Source: JAJPJQ01 sp036522615
GTDB taxonomy: Bacteria > Desulfobacterota > Binatia > UBA9968
NCBI GenBank assembly: GCA_036522615.1
Contig: DATDFN010000019.1
Location: forward strand, 1 to 30,408
Direction: 5' to 3'
DNA length: 30,408 nucleotides
Below the pieces are notes generated by a model, which was not told where the DNA came from, did no database searches, and saw only the letters and a program-made list of their open reading frames with translations. The position numbers and the translations under genes were made by a program. Below, piece by piece: positions 17,609 through 25,122 of the stretch (the first letter of the stretch is position 1; every line of letters starts with the position of its first letter).

Positions 17609-18454
17609 TCAGCCGAACCTGCCGGTTATATAATCTTCGGTCTGCTGCTTGTCGGGGTTGGTGAAGATCTTGCTCGTAACTCCGTATTCTACCAGTTCCC
17701 CTATGTAGAAAAAAGCCGTGAAATCCGAGACGCGCGCGGCCTGCTGCATATTATGGGTCACGATCACGATCGTGACGCTTTCCTTGAGCTCGTGGATCAA
17801 CTCTTCGATCTTCGCGGTTGCGATCGGATCGAGCGCCGAGCAGGGTTCGTCCATGAGCAGTACTTCCGGCTCGACGGCTAGCGCGCGGGCGATGCAAAGG
17901 CGCTGCTGCTGGCCTCCGGAAAGGCTGGTTCCCGGCTGATGCAGTTGGTCTTTGACTTCGTCCCACAAGGCCGCCGCACGAAGGCTTTTTTCCACTTTCT
18001 CCTGAATCAGACGGCGGTCGCCGGTGCCGTTCAGCCGGAAGCCGGCGACCACGTTGTCGTGGATCGACATCGTGGGAAACGGGTTAGGCTTCTGGAAGAC
18101 CATCCCGATCTTGCGCCGGACTTCGACGGGATCGATGCCCGGGCCGTAAACATCCTTGCCGTCGAGAAGCACCTTGCCCTCGACGCGCGCGCCGGGCGTG
18201 ACTTCGTGCATGCGGTTCAAGCAGCGGATAAAAGTCGATTTGCCGCAGCCGGAAGGGCCGATGATCGCGGTGACCTTGCGGCTTTTTATCGCCAGGCTCA
18301 CATTTTTGACCGCGCGCGTCTTCCCGTAATAGACGCTCAGGCCGTCGACCTCGATGCGGATCGCCTCGGGTTCGGGCTGCTGCGCGCGCTCGGGCGTGCG
18401 CGGCTCCATGCCGCCGCCGCGGCTCTCGTCGAGCGCGTAGCCTTCGTTATTCAT
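17609..18454 (-). CDS. pstB: Phosphate ABC transporter ATP-binding protein PstB
   Basis: This 281-residue ABC ATPase has Walker A GPSGCGKST at 66-74, the signature LSGGQQQRLCIARALA and Walker B VLLMDEPCSALDP, with the PstB-typical CLNRMHEVTPGARVEG and GMVFQKPNPFP. It powers phosphate import through PstCA. A poorly conserved 30-residue N-terminal extension rich in Glu, Pro and Gln precedes the ATPase core. Its start overlaps the end of pstA by 8 bases, and AGAGG serves as the ribosome site. Confidence 0.96.
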   Translation of the reverse strand: MNNEGYALDESRGGGMEPRTPERAQQPEPEAIRIEVDGLSVYYGKTRAVKNVSLAIKSRKVTAIIGPSGCGKSTFIRCLNRMHEVTPGARVEGKVLLDGKDVYGPGIDPVEVRRKIGMVFQKPNPFPTMSIHDNVVAGFRLNGTGDRRLIQEKVEKSLRAAALWDEVKDQLHQPGTSLSGGQQQRLCIARALAVEPEVLLMDEPCSALDPIATAKIEELIHELKESVTIVIVTHNMQQAARVSDFTAFFYIGELVEYGVTSKIFTNPDKQQTEDYITGRFG

Positions 18455-19313
18455 GGGATTTACCTCTTAAGAATGCGCGCGTGAGAACGCTCGTGAAGAG
18501 CACGAACACGAGCAGGATGAACGAAGCGGCCCAGGCCTTTTGATGCCAGTCTTCATACGGAGCGGTGGCGTAAGTGTAAATCAAGAGCGGCACCGTCGCG
18601 ATCGGCTTGCCCATGTTAAAGCTCAAATAGGGGTTGCCGAAGGCCGTGAACAGCATCGGCGCGGCTTCGCCCAGTGCGCGCGAGATCGCCAGCACGACGC
18701 CCGTGAGCAGTGCGCGCGACGACACCGGGAGTACGACGCGCAGAATCGTGCGCCATTTCGGGATGCCGAGCGCGAGCGACGCCTCGCGAAGCGAATCGGG
18801 AACGAGGCGGAAGGCTTCGTGCGCGCTGATCAGGATGATCGGAATCATGATGAAGGCATAGGCGACGGAGCCGGAAAAGCCGGAGAAGCCGCCCAGCGGC
18901 CGCACGACCAGGGCGTAGGCGAACAGCCCTACGACGATGGACGGGACACCGGTCAGGACCTCGGCGAGAAAACGCACGAAGCGGCCGAACCCCGCGGTGG
19001 GAAACTCGTTCACGAAAACCGCGGCGCCGAGGCCGATCGGCACGGCCATCGCCGCCGCGCAGAGCACGACCATTGCGCTGCCGATGAGCGCGTTGAGGAT
19101 GCCGCCGCCGTTTTCGCCTGGCGGCAGCGGCAGAGAAGTGAGGAACTCCCAATTCACGGCCGCAGCGCCGTGATAGAGGACATATCCCAGGATCGTCACG
19201 AGAAAGAAGATCGTCACGCCCGCGCACAGGAACATACCGCCGACCGCGAGGCGCTCGGTTATCTTGCGTCGGATAAAGCGCCGGCGCGAGACAGCTGCGT
19301 TCACGTCGCTCAT
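18447..19313 (-). CDS. pstA: Phosphate ABC transporter permease PstA
   Basis: A 288-residue permease with about six membrane helices. The first is FLCAGVTIFFLVTILGYVLY, and the ABC-coupling EAA-type loop is EASLALGIPKWRTILRVVLPVS. The TGVPSIVVGLFAYAL segment is typical of PstA. The chosen ATG at 19313 overlaps the pstC stop (ATGA), the usual coupled arrangement. It pairs with PstC to form the channel. Confidence 0.95.
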   Translation of the reverse strand: MSDVNAAVSRRRFIRRKITERLAVGGMFLCAGVTIFFLVTILGYVLYHGAAAVNWEFLTSLPLPPGENGGGILNALIGSAMVVLCAAAMAVPIGLGAAVFVNEFPTAGFGRFVRFLAEVLTGVPSIVVGLFAYALVVRPLGGFSGFSGSVAYAFIMIPIILISAHEAFRLVPDSLREASLALGIPKWRTILRVVLPVSSRALLTGVVLAISRALGEAAPMLFTAFGNPYLSFNMGKPIATVPLLIYTYATAPYEDWHQKAWAASFILLVFVLFTSVLTRAFLRGKSHE

Positions 19314-20320
19314 TCGAAGATCGCCACCTTTCCCTTCGACAGGCGCCAGATGAGAAGCTGCGCCAGGAGGCTGATACAGATCGTAATGCCGAACAGCACC
19401 AGTCCGACATAAATCAGCGACGAGACGTAGAGACTGTAAGTCGCCTCGGTGAACTCGCTCGCGATCTGGCTCGCCATGCTGTGGACGGGATCGAAAAGCG
19501 AATGAATCAGGTCGAAAGAATTGCCGCCGACCATCGTCACGGCCATCGTCTCGCCGATGGCGCGGCCGAGGCCGAGAATAACCGCGCCGACGAGGCCGAC
19601 GCGCGCGTAGGGAAGGGCGACCTTCCAGATCGCCTCCCATTTCGTCGCGCCGAGCGCGAGCATGCCTTCGATTTGGAGCCGCGGCACAGTGAGCAGAATG
19701 TCGCGCGAGATCGCCGTGATGATCGGAATCACCATGATGGCGAGAATCACACTGCCGGAAAGAACGCCGACGCCGTACACGGCGGGGCCGTCAAAGAGAA
19801 AGAACCAGCCGAAGTGCGCCTTGAGCCATATCTGCACGACGCGGACAACCGGGACCATGACGAAAAGTCCCCAAAGACCGAACACGATGCTGGGAATGCC
19901 GGCGAGCAGCTCGATCGGATAGGAGATGATCGGCCGCAGCCATTTGGGCACGTAGAACGTGATGAAAAGAGCCGCGCCGATGCTGATCGGCACGGCCAAA
20001 AGCAATCCGATCGTCGCTTTTACCAGCGTGCCGATGATCGTCGGTAGCGTCCCGAACTGCCGCGCAACGGGATCCCAAGTCGTGCCGATGAGGAACCTGA
20101 GCCCGAATTGTCCGATGGATTCCCACGCGCCGCGGAAGAGATCGGCGGTGAGCAGGAGCGCCAGCAGGATCACGCACGAAGCTAGCGAGCGCGTAGCGAT
20201 ATAAAACACGCGATCGCCCAGGTTGATCACCCGGGTGTCGCGCGAAGCCGTCTTGCCTGCGCTGGTCCGGATCAGCGTGCGACCCAGAGCGCGCTTAATC
20301 GCCTGCGGCTCGCTTTGCAT
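19310..20320 (-). CDS. pstC: Phosphate ABC transporter permease PstC
   Basis: A 336-residue permease with about six helices, the LLAGIPSIVFGLWGLFVMVP segment and the coupling loop EGMLALGATKWEAIWKVALPYARVG. I start it at the ATG at 20320, which follows GAGG with 7 bases of spacing and lies 11 bases after the pstS stop. Longer in-frame starts would run back inside pstS and give an Arg-rich tail with no membrane character. It ends in an ATGA overlap with pstA. Confidence 0.95.
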   Translation of the reverse strand: MQSEPQAIKRALGRTLIRTSAGKTASRDTRVINLGDRVFYIATRSLASCVILLALLLTADLFRGAWESIGQFGLRFLIGTTWDPVARQFGTLPTIIGTLVKATIGLLLAVPISIGAALFITFYVPKWLRPIISYPIELLAGIPSIVFGLWGLFVMVPVVRVVQIWLKAHFGWFFLFDGPAVYGVGVLSGSVILAIMVIPIITAISRDILLTVPRLQIEGMLALGATKWEAIWKVALPYARVGLVGAVILGLGRAIGETMAVTMVGGNSFDLIHSLFDPVHSMASQIASEFTEATYSLYVSSLIYVGLVLFGITICISLLAQLLIWRLSKGKVAIFE

Positions 20321-20331
20321 CGTTTGCCTCG

Positions 20332-21390
20332 TCAGTTCAATACCGGCTTTCCGTTTGTCTTGATCTTCTTCACGAGGGCTTCGGCTTTCTTCAGCGCCGG
20401 GCCTTTGAGCGGTGCGTATTCCAGCGGCAGCGCGAACTGCTGCCCTTCGTGGATCATCCACCATGCGAGTTGGGCCACGGCGTCGGCCTTCGCGGGATCG
20501 GTCTGGTTCTCGTACACCAACAGCCACGTAAAACCGGTGATCGGATAGGCTTTCGGGTTCGCGCTGTCGGTTACCATCACTTCCATGTTATCAGGAAGGT
20601 TCGGCTGATCGGCCGCCAGCGCCGCACTTTCGAGGCTCGGCTCGAGAAAGGCGCCGCCTTTGTTTTTAAGCTGAGCCCAAGCCATCTTGTTCTGCTTCGC
20701 ATAGGCAAGCTCGACGTAGCCGATCGCGCCGGGAATCTGCTGCACGGAGTTCGCAACGCCCTCGTTCCCTTTGCCGCCCACGTCTCCCGGCCAGTTGACC
20801 GAGGTGGCAAAGCCGACTTTATCCTTCCACTCGGGACTCACCTTCGCGAGATAGTTCGTGAAGATGAACGTGGTGCCGGAGCCGTCCGAGCGGTGGACTA
20901 CGGCGATATCGGTGCCCGGCAGATTGAGATTGGGGTTGAGGGCTTTGATCCGCGCATCATCCCAATTTTTTATTTTTTTCAGGTAGATATCCGCCAATAC
21001 TTCAGCCGTCAGCTTCAATTGGCCGCGCTGGATGCCGGGCAGGTTATAGACGATCGCCTCGGCGCCGGCGACCGTCGGAATGTGCAGTACGGCGCCGTTC
21101 TTCGCTTCGGCCTTCTGCTTGTCGTCCATGATGCCGTCCGAGGCGCCGAAGTCGACCGTCAGCTCCTGCAGCTGGCGGATTCCGCCACCCGAGCCGATGG
21201 ATTGATAGTTCACCTTGACGTTGCAGGCCTTCACGTATTCCGCAAACATCTTGGAATAGAGCGGGTAAGGGAAAGTCGCCCCCGCGCCGGTAAGTTCCTT
21301 GACGCCTTTCGTAGGGCAGCCAGCTTGGGCGACAGCGGCCGTCAGGGAGAGAGCGACGGCGGTGATAACTAGAAAGAGGCTACGCTTCAT
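20332..21390 (-). CDS. pstS: Phosphate-binding periplasmic protein PstS
   Basis: This 352-residue protein has a clear signal peptide (MKRSLFLVITAVALSLTAAVAQAG) and the PstS ligand motifs: GAGATFPYPLYSKMF after about residue 35, SIGSGGGIRQL, DFGASDG and RSDGSGTTFIFTNYL. It captures phosphate in the periplasm and hands it to PstCAB. AAGGAGAAAACC precedes the ATG. It is the first gene of the seven-gene operon and stands behind two phased Pho-box arrays. Confidence 0.97.
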   Translation of the reverse strand: MKRSLFLVITAVALSLTAAVAQAGCPTKGVKELTGAGATFPYPLYSKMFAEYVKACNVKVNYQSIGSGGGIRQLQELTVDFGASDGIMDDKQKAEAKNGAVLHIPTVAGAEAIVYNLPGIQRGQLKLTAEVLADIYLKKIKNWDDARIKALNPNLNLPGTDIAVVHRSDGSGTTFIFTNYLAKVSPEWKDKVGFATSVNWPGDVGGKGNEGVANSVQQIPGAIGYVELAYAKQNKMAWAQLKNKGGAFLEPSLESAALAADQPNLPDNMEVMVTDSANPKAYPITGFTWLLVYENQTDPAKADAVAQLAWWMIHEGQQFALPLEYAPLKGPALKKAEALVKKIKTNGKPVLN

Positions 21391-21409
21391 GGTTTTCTCC
21401 TTGTTAAGG

Positions 21410-21464
21410 TTAATAATTCAAGATTGTTACGGCTTGGTTACGAAACCGTGAACGCTGGATTACG
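21410..21464 (-). promoter_or_regulatory. Proximal Pho-box array and -10 of pstS
   Basis: On the reverse strand four 7-base units follow one another at exactly 11-bp steps: CGTAATC (21464-21458), GTTCACG (21453-21447), CGTAACC (21442-21436) and CGTAACA (21431-21425). Nine bases after the last unit is TATTAA (21415-21410), a suitable -10. This is the layout of PhoB-activated promoters, where the boxes replace the -35. The pstS start is at 21390, giving a short leader with a strong ribosome site. Confidence 0.75.
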
Positions 21465-21493
21465 GTCATTTCCTCAACTCTTCTGCTTAATTC

Positions 21494-21555
21494 GGTTAGG
21501 AAACTAAGCATGGCAGGTGACGGTCGAGTGAAGCGTAGGTTAAGAAATGATGAAG
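21494..21555 (-). promoter_or_regulatory. Distal Pho-box array upstream of pstS
   Basis: Reverse-strand units at 11-bp steps are CTTCATC (21555-21549), CTTAACC (21544-21538), CTTCACT (21533-21527) and CGTCACC (21522-21516). A poor unit follows, then CCTAACC (21500-21494) in the same phase. The phase differs from the proximal array by 3 bases, so it is a separate site set. It could add PhoB molecules upstream of pstS or serve an alternative start. Confidence 0.65.
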
Positions 21556-21582
21556 CCTCGTGGCCAGTTTTGGACCCGTATT

Positions 21583-21626
21583 CTTCATCGTTTCGTAACA
21601 CAATTGTAACGGTCGGCCCCTATAGG
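21583..21626 (+). promoter_or_regulatory. Divergent Pho-box array and -10 for the metallophosphatase/kinase operon
   Basis: On the plus strand CTTCATC (21583-21589), CGTAACA (21594-21600) and TGTAACG (21605-21611) recur at 11-bp steps. TATAGG (21621-21626) follows 9 bases after the last unit, as at pstS. Transcription would begin around 21632, almost at the ATG at 21634. The 243-base intergenic region is thus a two-way Pho control region. Confidence 0.7.
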
Positions 21627-21633
21627 TGATCGT

Positions 21634-22329
21634 ATGGACCGAGCTATAATTATCGGCGATGTACACGGCTGCTACTTCGAGCTCCGGGCGCTTTTGGAAG
21701 AGATTCAGATACGGCCGACAGATAGGATCGTCTTCGTCGGCGATCTCATCACCAAAGGCCCTGCCGATCGCGAGGTGCTCGACTTCGTCCGCGCCACCCG
21801 GCGCTGCGAGTCGGTGCTCGGCAACCACGAATACGACCTGTTGCGTTTTTGGCGGCGGCAGGACATTACTTTAACCAGGCCGCAGCTGCAGACGGTCGCC
21901 GCCCTGGGTAAGTCTTTCGACGGCTATATGGAATGGGTCGCAGGGTTCCCCAGGTTGATCGATCTCGGCGATCAATTGGTCGTGCATGCCGGCCTCCGGC
22001 CCGGGGTCTCTTTGGACCGGCAGACCGTGGAGGACCTAACCAGCCTCCGGACGTGCGGCGATTTCGGCGCCCCGTGGTTCGAGCAATACGAAGGCAAAAC
22101 GGCCGTCTTCGGCCACTGGGTTTTCACCGCTCCGCACGTGACCAAGAGCACGATCGGGATCGATACCGGGTGCGTGTACGGCGGTAGCCTCACGGCCGTG
22201 ATCCTGCCGGAGCGCCGCTTGGTGAGCATTCCGGCGGTGAAATCCTATTCTCGAAAGGAGGAGCGCAGTGCCGGCCAGCATGAAAATGTACGGCAAGCAT
22301 CGCTTTCCCGGCCGTCTCTTCATAGTTGA
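21634..22329 (+). CDS. Calcineurin-like metallophosphatase (ApaH/PrpE/PP-type)
   Basis: This 231-residue protein carries all metal-ligand motifs of bacterial PPP-family phosphatases: GDVHG (8-12), GDLITKGP (36-43), GNHE (63-66), HAG (118-120), GHW (160-162) and DTG (177-179). Relatives hydrolyse protein phosphoserine/threonine or diadenosine tetraphosphate; the choice cannot be made from sequence. The last 30 residues overlap the next gene by 62 bases in another frame and look non-conserved (Ser/Lys/Glu-rich). No ribosome site precedes the ATG and the predicted transcript starts within a few bases, so it may be leaderless. It is the first gene of a Pho-box-driven operon. Confidence 0.88.
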   Translation: MDRAIIIGDVHGCYFELRALLEEIQIRPTDRIVFVGDLITKGPADREVLDFVRATRRCESVLGNHEYDLLRFWRRQDITLTRPQLQTVAALGKSFDGYMEWVAGFPRLIDLGDQLVVHAGLRPGVSLDRQTVEDLTSLRTCGDFGAPWFEQYEGKTAVFGHWVFTAPHVTKSTIGIDTGCVYGGSLTAVILPERRLVSIPAVKSYSRKEERSAGQHENVRQASLSRPSLHS

Positions 22330-23002
22330 AGGGATAGACGGATCCGGCAAAAGCACCCAGCTGTCGCTCCTGCACAAATGGCTCGAGTCGGAAGGGTACG
22401 TCGCTTCGTTCAGCGAGTGGAACTCTTCGCCGCTCGTGCGCGACGTGACGAAACGGGGCAAGAAAAAAAAGATGCTGACGCCGATGACGTTCAGCCTCAT
22501 TCACGCTACCGACTTCGCCGACCGCACCGAGCACGATATCATTCCGCCGCTTAAGGCCGGCGCGATTGTGCTCGCAGACCGCTACATCTTCACCGCGTTC
22601 GCCCGCGACGTGGTGCGCGGCGTGCACCCCGACTGGGTGCGGAGCCTTTACGGCTTTGCGGTCAAGCCGACGGTCGCGTTTTACTTTCGTACCCCGCTGG
22701 ATGTGGCCATGAAGCGCATCTTGGGCGGCCGCGACGCGATCAAGTACTATGAAGCGGGCATGGATCTCGATCTCAGCGACGACATCGAGGAAAGCTTCCG
22801 CATCTTTCAAGGACGCATCATCGAAGAATACGAAAAGATGGTGGAGGAGTTCGGGTTGGTGGTCATCGACGCCACGCTGTCGATCGAAGAGCAGCAGGCC
22901 GAAATGCGGCGGATCGTGACCGAAGCCCTGACCGGCACGAAAAAGACGAGGGTACGGCGATGGCTCGATTTAGCTTCTTTGGGGAAGGCCCCCCAGGAAT
23001 AG
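22268..23002 (+). CDS. Thymidylate-kinase-like P-loop kinase, copy 1
   Basis: A 244-residue P-loop protein with EGIDGSGKST (21-30), ADRYI (103-107; the DR motif of dTMP kinases) and a basic LID-like stretch near RTPLDVAMKR. The fold matches thymidylate kinase, but the specificity helix differs: the DRY motif is followed by IFTAFARDVVRG, not the usual SxxAYQ. The substrate is therefore uncertain, and a nucleotide, sugar or polyphosphate-linked phosphoryl transfer are all possible. A GTG start is chosen because AAGGAGG lies 6 bases before it, inside the end of the metallophosphatase gene. A basic KRGKKKKM patch (62-69) is unusual. It overlaps copy 2 by 43 bases. Confidence 0.8.
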   Translation: MPASMKMYGKHRFPGRLFIVEGIDGSGKSTQLSLLHKWLESEGYVASFSEWNSSPLVRDVTKRGKKKKMLTPMTFSLIHATDFADRTEHDIIPPLKAGAIVLADRYIFTAFARDVVRGVHPDWVRSLYGFAVKPTVAFYFRTPLDVAMKRILGGRDAIKYYEAGMDLDLSDDIEESFRIFQGRIIEEYEKMVEEFGLVVIDATLSIEEQQAEMRRIVTEALTGTKKTRVRRWLDLASLGKAPQE

Positions 23003-23679
23003 ATTTAGACGAGCTCAAGGGAAAGATGATCGTGCTGGAGGGGACCGACGGCGTCGGCCGCTCCACGCACGTGAGCCTGCTGAAGCAGTGGCTGGAAAAC
23101 AACGGCCACGCGGTGCTGGATACCGGTATGACCCGCTCGGCGCTCGCCGGCAAGCGGCTGCGGCAAGCTAAAGAAGGGCACACGCTCGGCGGCATCACGA
23201 TGAGCTTGTTCTACACGACGGACTTCGCCGATCGGCTCGAAAATGAAATGATCCCGGCGCTGCGAGCCGGCTTCGTCGTCCTCACCGACCGCTACATCTA
23301 TTCACAGATGGCGCGCTCCATCGTCCGTGGCGCCGATCCCGAATGGATCGCCAACGTCTTCAGCTTCGCGCTTAAGCCCGACGCGGTCTTTTACCTCCGC
23401 CTCAATATCGACGATCTCGTCACGCGCGTGATTCAGACAAAGGGGTTCGACTATTGGGAATCCGGCATGGACCTCCACCTGGGCGCCGACCGGTACGACA
23501 GCTTTGTGGAGTATCAACGGCGCTTGCTGGCCCAGTTCGACAACATGGTCGAGGCTTATGGCTTCGATGTCGTCGACGCTTCCGGAAGCATCGAAGAGGT
23601 CTTCGAGGATCTCAAGCAGAGGATCATGCGCGTCGTCGAGCCGGAGCGCGCATTAGGGTCGGGAAAAAGCAAGCAGTAG
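22960..23679 (+). CDS. Thymidylate-kinase-like protein, copy 2, with altered P-loop
   Basis: A 239-residue paralogue of copy 1. Both share TDFADR-x-E, an IP-x-L-x-AG stretch, DRYI (110-113 here), AR-x2-VRG, P-x-W, FA-x-KP and the GMDL motif, so they arose by tandem duplication. The P-loop is EGTDGVGRST (27-36): Arg34 replaces the Lys that normally binds the ATP beta/gamma phosphates. It may be a regulatory partner of copy 1, or a variant kinase that uses Arg. It has an N-terminal FFGEGPPGIDLDELK extension. GAGGG precedes the ATG. The 3' end overlaps the convergent CHAD gene by 27 bases. Confidence 0.8.
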   Translation: MARFSFFGEGPPGIDLDELKGKMIVLEGTDGVGRSTHVSLLKQWLENNGHAVLDTGMTRSALAGKRLRQAKEGHTLGGITMSLFYTTDFADRLENEMIPALRAGFVVLTDRYIYSQMARSIVRGADPEWIANVFSFALKPDAVFYLRLNIDDLVTRVIQTKGFDYWESGMDLHLGADRYDSFVEYQRRLLAQFDNMVEAYGFDVVDASGSIEEVFEDLKQRIMRVVEPERALGSGKSKQ

Positions 23680-24492
23680 AGACGGGCCTTCGCTCGATTC
23701 AGCCGGTGCGGCCGCGGCGCGGGCGGCGCGTAGAATCTCCGCCACCGCAGCATTCTGTCGACGGTCGTCTTTTTCCAATTCTTTCAAGAGCCTTTGCGCT
23801 GCGCGGAATTCCCGGAGGAGGAATTTCGGCCGCGCGAGCGATTCGGCGATCATCCGATCGGCGATCTCGCGGTCGTGCCACTTGCCGAGCGCCCGCTGAA
23901 GCCGCTTGAGCGTGGGCAGTAGGGGCGGCGCGGCTCCACCCAGCTCACCTGCAAGCTCCAAGCGATAGCGGAATTTCTTGGTCGCGACGCGAAACTCATG
24001 CAACTCACGCCCGGAGCAGCTTTTTTCGGCTGCCTCGAGCGCCGATCTCCATCTTTCTGCGGCCAGGTCCAGACCCGCTTGCACTGTTTCCGCGTTCGGA
24101 GCCTCCGCGTCGAGCCAGGCTTCCAATTTTTCGTCCAGAGCGTCGACACCGGCGACATCGATGCTGCGACGCGCGCGCTTCATCTCGCGGCCACGCTCTT
24201 TTTTTACGTGGCGCTCCACCAAGTTCCAGGCGGACTGACGCGCCTCTTTGTCGGTGGCACGGCGATTTTTATCAATCATCGCGAGGACGACGTCGCAGTT
24301 GCGCCATCCTCCCAGATCTCGCCGCACATGCTTCAGCAGCCGGCGCATTTTCTTGAGCTTTTTAGGCTTTGAGCCGGGGGAGATAGCGGCGAGGTATTCT
24401 TCGAGCCGGCGGGCGGCGACGCGCGCGCGATGCACCGCTTTGGGGTCGTCGCGGTCCAACACCCGGGGAACGGCGCGCGCAAACCGGCGCAC
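23653..24492 (-). CDS. CHAD-domain protein (polyphosphate-binding helical domain)
   Basis: This 279-residue, Arg/Lys-rich helical protein has the two CHAD half-motifs: AVHRARVAARRLEEY (His21) and ELHEFRVATKKFRYRLE (His165), each heading a four-helix bundle with a basic inner face. CHAD domains bind inorganic polyphosphate and are often encoded near polyphosphate genes. The only ordinary start is a GTG at 24492 with a weak ribosome site. The same frame stays open for 40 more codons back to 24612, with CHAD-like helix residues (LVRSARERVRRFARAVPRV) just before that GTG, so the N terminus may be longer, or fused to SixA by a -1 shift. It is the last gene of the ppx operon. Confidence 0.85.
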   Translation of the reverse strand: MRRFARAVPRVLDRDDPKAVHRARVAARRLEEYLAAISPGSKPKKLKKMRRLLKHVRRDLGGWRNCDVVLAMIDKNRRATDKEARQSAWNLVERHVKKERGREMKRARRSIDVAGVDALDEKLEAWLDAEAPNAETVQAGLDLAAERWRSALEAAEKSCSGRELHEFRVATKKFRYRLELAGELGGAAPPLLPTLKRLQRALGKWHDREIADRMIAESLARPKFLLREFRAAQRLLKELEKDDRRQNAAVAEILRAARAAAAPAESSEGPSLLLAFSRP

Positions 24493-24593
24493 CCGCTCAC
24501 GCGCGGAGCGTACGAGGTCGCCGCGATTCTTATCCGTCGACGGAGGCGCGGTTGGTTTGACCGCGTTTTCCGTGCGGCCGGCGCGTTGTGATT

Positions 24594-25100
24594 TTAGCTG
24601 TAGCGTAGCTTTCTAAGCTGACGCGGCGTGAGCATCCAGCGGAAGACGCCCGGTTTTTTCATGTCGAGCTCGTTCAGCTCGATGCAGCATACGCCGCCTT
24701 TTTTAAGGTCGATCTCCGCCGATTCGCTGCGGCACAAAAGAAGCGAAGCGGCCTTGCCCAAAAACGGCTGATGCCCGACGAGCAGCAGCTCCTGGCAGTC
24801 GCGGTACTCGAGCAGCCGCGCGGCAAGTCTTTCGACGGAGGCTTCGGGCTTCAGTTCCTCGGCCTCCTCCACCTGCTCTTTCATATCGAAGATTTTCGCG
24901 ACGATATCCGCAGTCTCGCGCGCACGGGGAAGCGGGCTTGTGACGATGCGATCGAAAGGGATCTTCAGTGCCCGCAGGCCTTTGGCCACTTTGCGGGCGC
25001 GCTTTGCGCCTTTCTTCGTCAACTCGCGCTCCTCGTCCGACTCGATCTTGGGATCATCTTTCGCCTGGGCGATACCGTGCCGCATAAAATAAACATTCAT
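24594..25100 (-). CDS. sixA: Phosphohistidine phosphatase SixA
   Basis: This 168-residue histidine-phosphatase-family protein has RHG at 7-9 (nucleophile His8), the Arg-rich SPLPRARETA region near 55-64 and the second catalytic His110 in LLLVGHQPFLG. It ends LTPRQLRKL as SixA proteins do. SixA removes phosphate from phosphohistidine, for example on HPt domains or PtsO-type carriers. GGAGGG lies 7 bases before the ATG. It starts 22 bases after the ArsC-like gene, and its stop is 102 bases before the CHAD GTG, though the CHAD frame opens right at this stop. Confidence 0.92.
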   Translation of the reverse strand: MNVYFMRHGIAQAKDDPKIESDEERELTKKGAKRARKVAKGLRALKIPFDRIVTSPLPRARETADIVAKIFDMKEQVEEAEELKPEASVERLAARLLEYRDCQELLLVGHQPFLGKAASLLLCRSESAEIDLKKGGVCCIELNELDMKKPGVFRWMLTPRQLRKLRYS

Positions 25101-25122
25101 GGTTTTTCCCTCCGGTGGGTTT

